Of a stretch of 8,069 bases of DNA, positions 7,224 through 8,069 are shown piece after piece. The stretch covers positions 1 through 8,069 of the forward strand of contig QMZG01000053.1 in NCBI GenBank assembly GCA_003663045.1, given 5' to 3'. The stretch comes from Candidatus Altarchaeales archaeon. GTDB taxonomy: Archaea > Altiarchaeota > Altiarchaeia > IMC4 > QMZM01. The notes beneath the pieces are model-generated. The model was not told where the DNA came from. It saw only the letters and a list, made by a program, of their open reading frames with translations, and did no database searches. The position numbers and the translations under genes were made by a program. Every line of letters begins with the position of its first letter. Positions within the stretch are counted from its first letter, which is position 1.

Positions 7224-7598
7224 ATGAAAAATTCCAGATCACTAATAAAGATTAGTCTTAACCCGGAAGATCCCCCCGGAAATCTTGAATTGCTATTGGA
7301 GAGCATATTCTGGAAGGAGCCGCAGATGGTAGACTCAGCAAGGGAATTCCTCTATCATGTAAAGGAATGGGGCATGTCAGATTCTCCATACAAGGTAAGT
7401 GACTGGGAAAAATACTGCCATAGATCGGGTCTGACACAGAGTAAGTATCATAATATGCTAAAGAGACTCCGAAGAGCAGGGATGATTGAAAAGATCTATA
7501 ACAAAAACAGGGGAGAGCATGAGATCCATATCTCTAGAAAATTCTCATTTGCACTGGACAGGATGAGCAGGTTATGGGAAGAATTTTTTTATGATTAA
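7224..7598 (+). CDS. Small winged-helix-like protein of unknown function
   Basis: This 124-residue protein is not recognised as a named family. Its centre reads as a winged helix-turn-helix: a helix around KVSDWEKYCHRSG (57-69), a turn and candidate recognition helix LTQSKYHNMLKRLRRAGMI (70-88), then a basic wing hairpin with IYNKNRGEHEIHIS (91-104). The N-terminal part has a short acidic and hydrophobic helix (LELLLESIFW, 21-30) and a second helix near 36-49 that could mediate dimerisation. The C-terminus is an amphipathic helix with aromatic residues (LDRMSRLWEEFFYD). No signal peptide or membrane segment is seen. The gene stands alone behind its own TATA box and repeats, so a DNA-binding regulator, perhaps self-controlled, is the likeliest role. 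A replication or plasmid-type DNA-binding protein is a possible alternative. The coding call is supported by the strong promoter placement and a sensible fold pattern. Confidence 0.75.
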   Translation: MKNSRSLIKISLNPEDPPGNLELLLESIFWKEPQMVDSAREFLYHVKEWGMSDSPYKVSDWEKYCHRSGLTQSKYHNMLKRLRRAGMIEKIYNKNRGEHEIHISRKFSFALDRMSRLWEEFFYD

Positions 7599-7613
7599 TC
7601 TTTCTACACCAAT

Positions 7614-7684
7614 TCAACCTGCAGACAGGTTGATCACAGCCTTTAAGAAAGGCTGGCGAAAGTATGGGGTATTTTCAATACCCC
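7614..7684. terminator. Three consecutive 8-bp stem-loops between convergent genes; bidirectional terminator or structured RNA
   Basis: Three perfect hairpins occur within 71 bases. Hairpin 1 has arms 7614-7621 and 7626-7633 (TCAACCTG, loop CAGA). Hairpin 2 has arms 7637-7644 and 7648-7655 (CAGCCTTT, loop AAG). Hairpin 3 has arms 7666-7673 and 7677-7684 (GGGGTATT, loop TTC). They begin 15 bases after the winged-helix stop and end 19 bases from the convergent surface-protein stop. A shared terminator or 3'-end stabiliser is the natural reading. None is followed by a classic long T-run, so a small RNA or processing signal is possible. Confidence 0.6.
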
Positions 7685-7703
7685 TTATTGAATCCCATCC
7701 ATA

Positions 7704-8069
7704 TCAACTCCCGGCCCATGCATTTATAAGATTTACAACATCCCCTAAATCTGCCTGACCCAGAGACCAGAGGTTTATAAAGTCCACTACTTCCTCAAGA
7801 GTTATCTCTCCACATGGCGGATAATCTCCCGGAAGTTCACAGACTGGACCCCCTGCCCAGGCATTAATCAGGTTTACCACATCTCCCAATTCTGCCTGAT
7901 CCTGTACCCACAGGTTTATAAAGTCTACTACTTCCTCAAGAGTTACCTCTCCACAAGTTGGATAATCCCCGGGGAGATCACACGGCCAGATTATCGTTGT
8001 GGTTGTGCTTATAGTTGTAGTTGTCGTAGTAAGTGGTAATGTAGTTGTAGTTCCCGGTATTGTTGTAGT
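7704..8069 (-). CDS. C-terminal part of a surface-type protein with Thr-rich linker and two dockerin-like repeats
   Basis: The frame is open from the window edge at 8069 to TGA at 7704-7706, giving 121 residues; the N-terminus lies outside. The first 25 residues are mostly Thr, a linker of the sort often glycosylated in secreted or S-layer-attached proteins. Two repeats of about 47 residues follow. Each has C-x-LPGDYP-x-C, then G-E-(V/I)-T-LEEVVDFINLW, then QA-x-LGDVVNLINAWAG. The D-Y-P-x-C-G-E-(V/I)-T-L-E-E stretch fits a dockerin/EF-hand loop register (D at 1, G at 6, hydrophobic at 8, T at 9, E at 12), but Pro and Cys replace usual calcium ligands at 3 and 5. The two cysteines of each repeat probably form a disulfide, which fits an extracellular location. 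The catalytic or structural part of the protein cannot be seen. Any internal ATG, such as the one at 7889, falls inside a repeat and is not a credible start. Confidence 0.8.
   Translation of the reverse strand, partial: TTTIPGTTTTLPLTTTTTTISTTTTIIWPCDLPGDYPTCGEVTLEEVVDFINLWVQDQAELGDVVNLINAWAGGPVCELPGDYPPCGEITLEEVVDFINLWSLGQADLGDVVNLINAWAGS
7707..7982 (-). repeat. Tandem 141-bp repeat encoding the dockerin-like units (two copies)
   Basis: Copy 1 spans 7842-7982 and copy 2 spans 7707-7841 (slightly shorter, ending at the stop), with a period of 141 bases or 47 codons. The stretch 7771-7813 differs from 7912-7954 at only 2 of 43 bases, while 7720-7758 differs from 7861-7899 at 7 of 39. This indicates a duplication, possibly with later local sequence conversion. 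Confidence 0.9.
7995..8069 (-). repeat. Low-complexity Thr-codon tract (linker)
   Basis: The coding strand is a run of ACN codons, ACT and ACA most often, broken by a few Ile, Leu, Pro, Gly and Ser codons. Such tracts can change length by slippage. The tract continues to the window edge, so its full size is unknown. Confidence 0.8.

Noticed and set aside
7614..7684. tRNA or CRISPR-like element
   Set aside because: The three stems do not form a cloverleaf or acceptor stem, and the sequences are not copies of one another.

Overview
The window looks archaeal, probably from a euryarchaeon. It carries the archaea-type modified mevalonate genes, a Trm1 tRNA methyltransferase of archaeal length, TATA-like elements close to start codons, and moderately AT-rich DNA that uses AGA/AGG for arginine. 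No genus can be named from the sequence alone. Coding is dense, mostly on the minus strand up to about 5850.

Minus-strand block, 5847 down to 1. The order of transcription is ubiX (flavin prenyltransferase), a UbiD-family decarboxylase, a 1130-residue type IIG-like restriction-modification enzyme, and the N-terminal half of an AcnX-family (DUF521) protein that runs off the window. UbiX makes prenylated FMN, the UbiD-family enzyme uses it, and AcnX is the large subunit of phosphomevalonate dehydratase. Together they fit the archaeal route from phosphomevalonate through anhydromevalonate phosphate to isopentenyl phosphate. The main surprise is the restriction enzyme lying between the decarboxylase and the dehydratase. 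Each of its ends overlaps its neighbour by ATGA, so it is threaded into the operon as if translationally coupled to metabolic genes.

Centre, 5848 to 7223. An 81-base divergent promoter separates ubiX from trm1 (plus strand), which makes dimethylguanosine-26 in tRNA. After trm1 comes a very AT-rich spacer with small repeats and a strong TATA-like box.

Right end, 7224 to 8069. A 124-residue winged-helix-like protein of unknown function lies on the plus strand, apparently with a leaderless start. It converges on the C-terminal part of a minus-strand surface-type protein with a Thr-rich linker and two 47-residue dockerin-like repeats that carry a cysteine pair. Between the convergent genes lie three perfect 8-bp stem-loops in a row, probably a bidirectional terminator or a small structured RNA.

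No tRNA, rRNA, CRISPR array, insertion sequence or replication origin was seen. No gene-free stretch exceeds 300 bases; the longest is 7048-7223.
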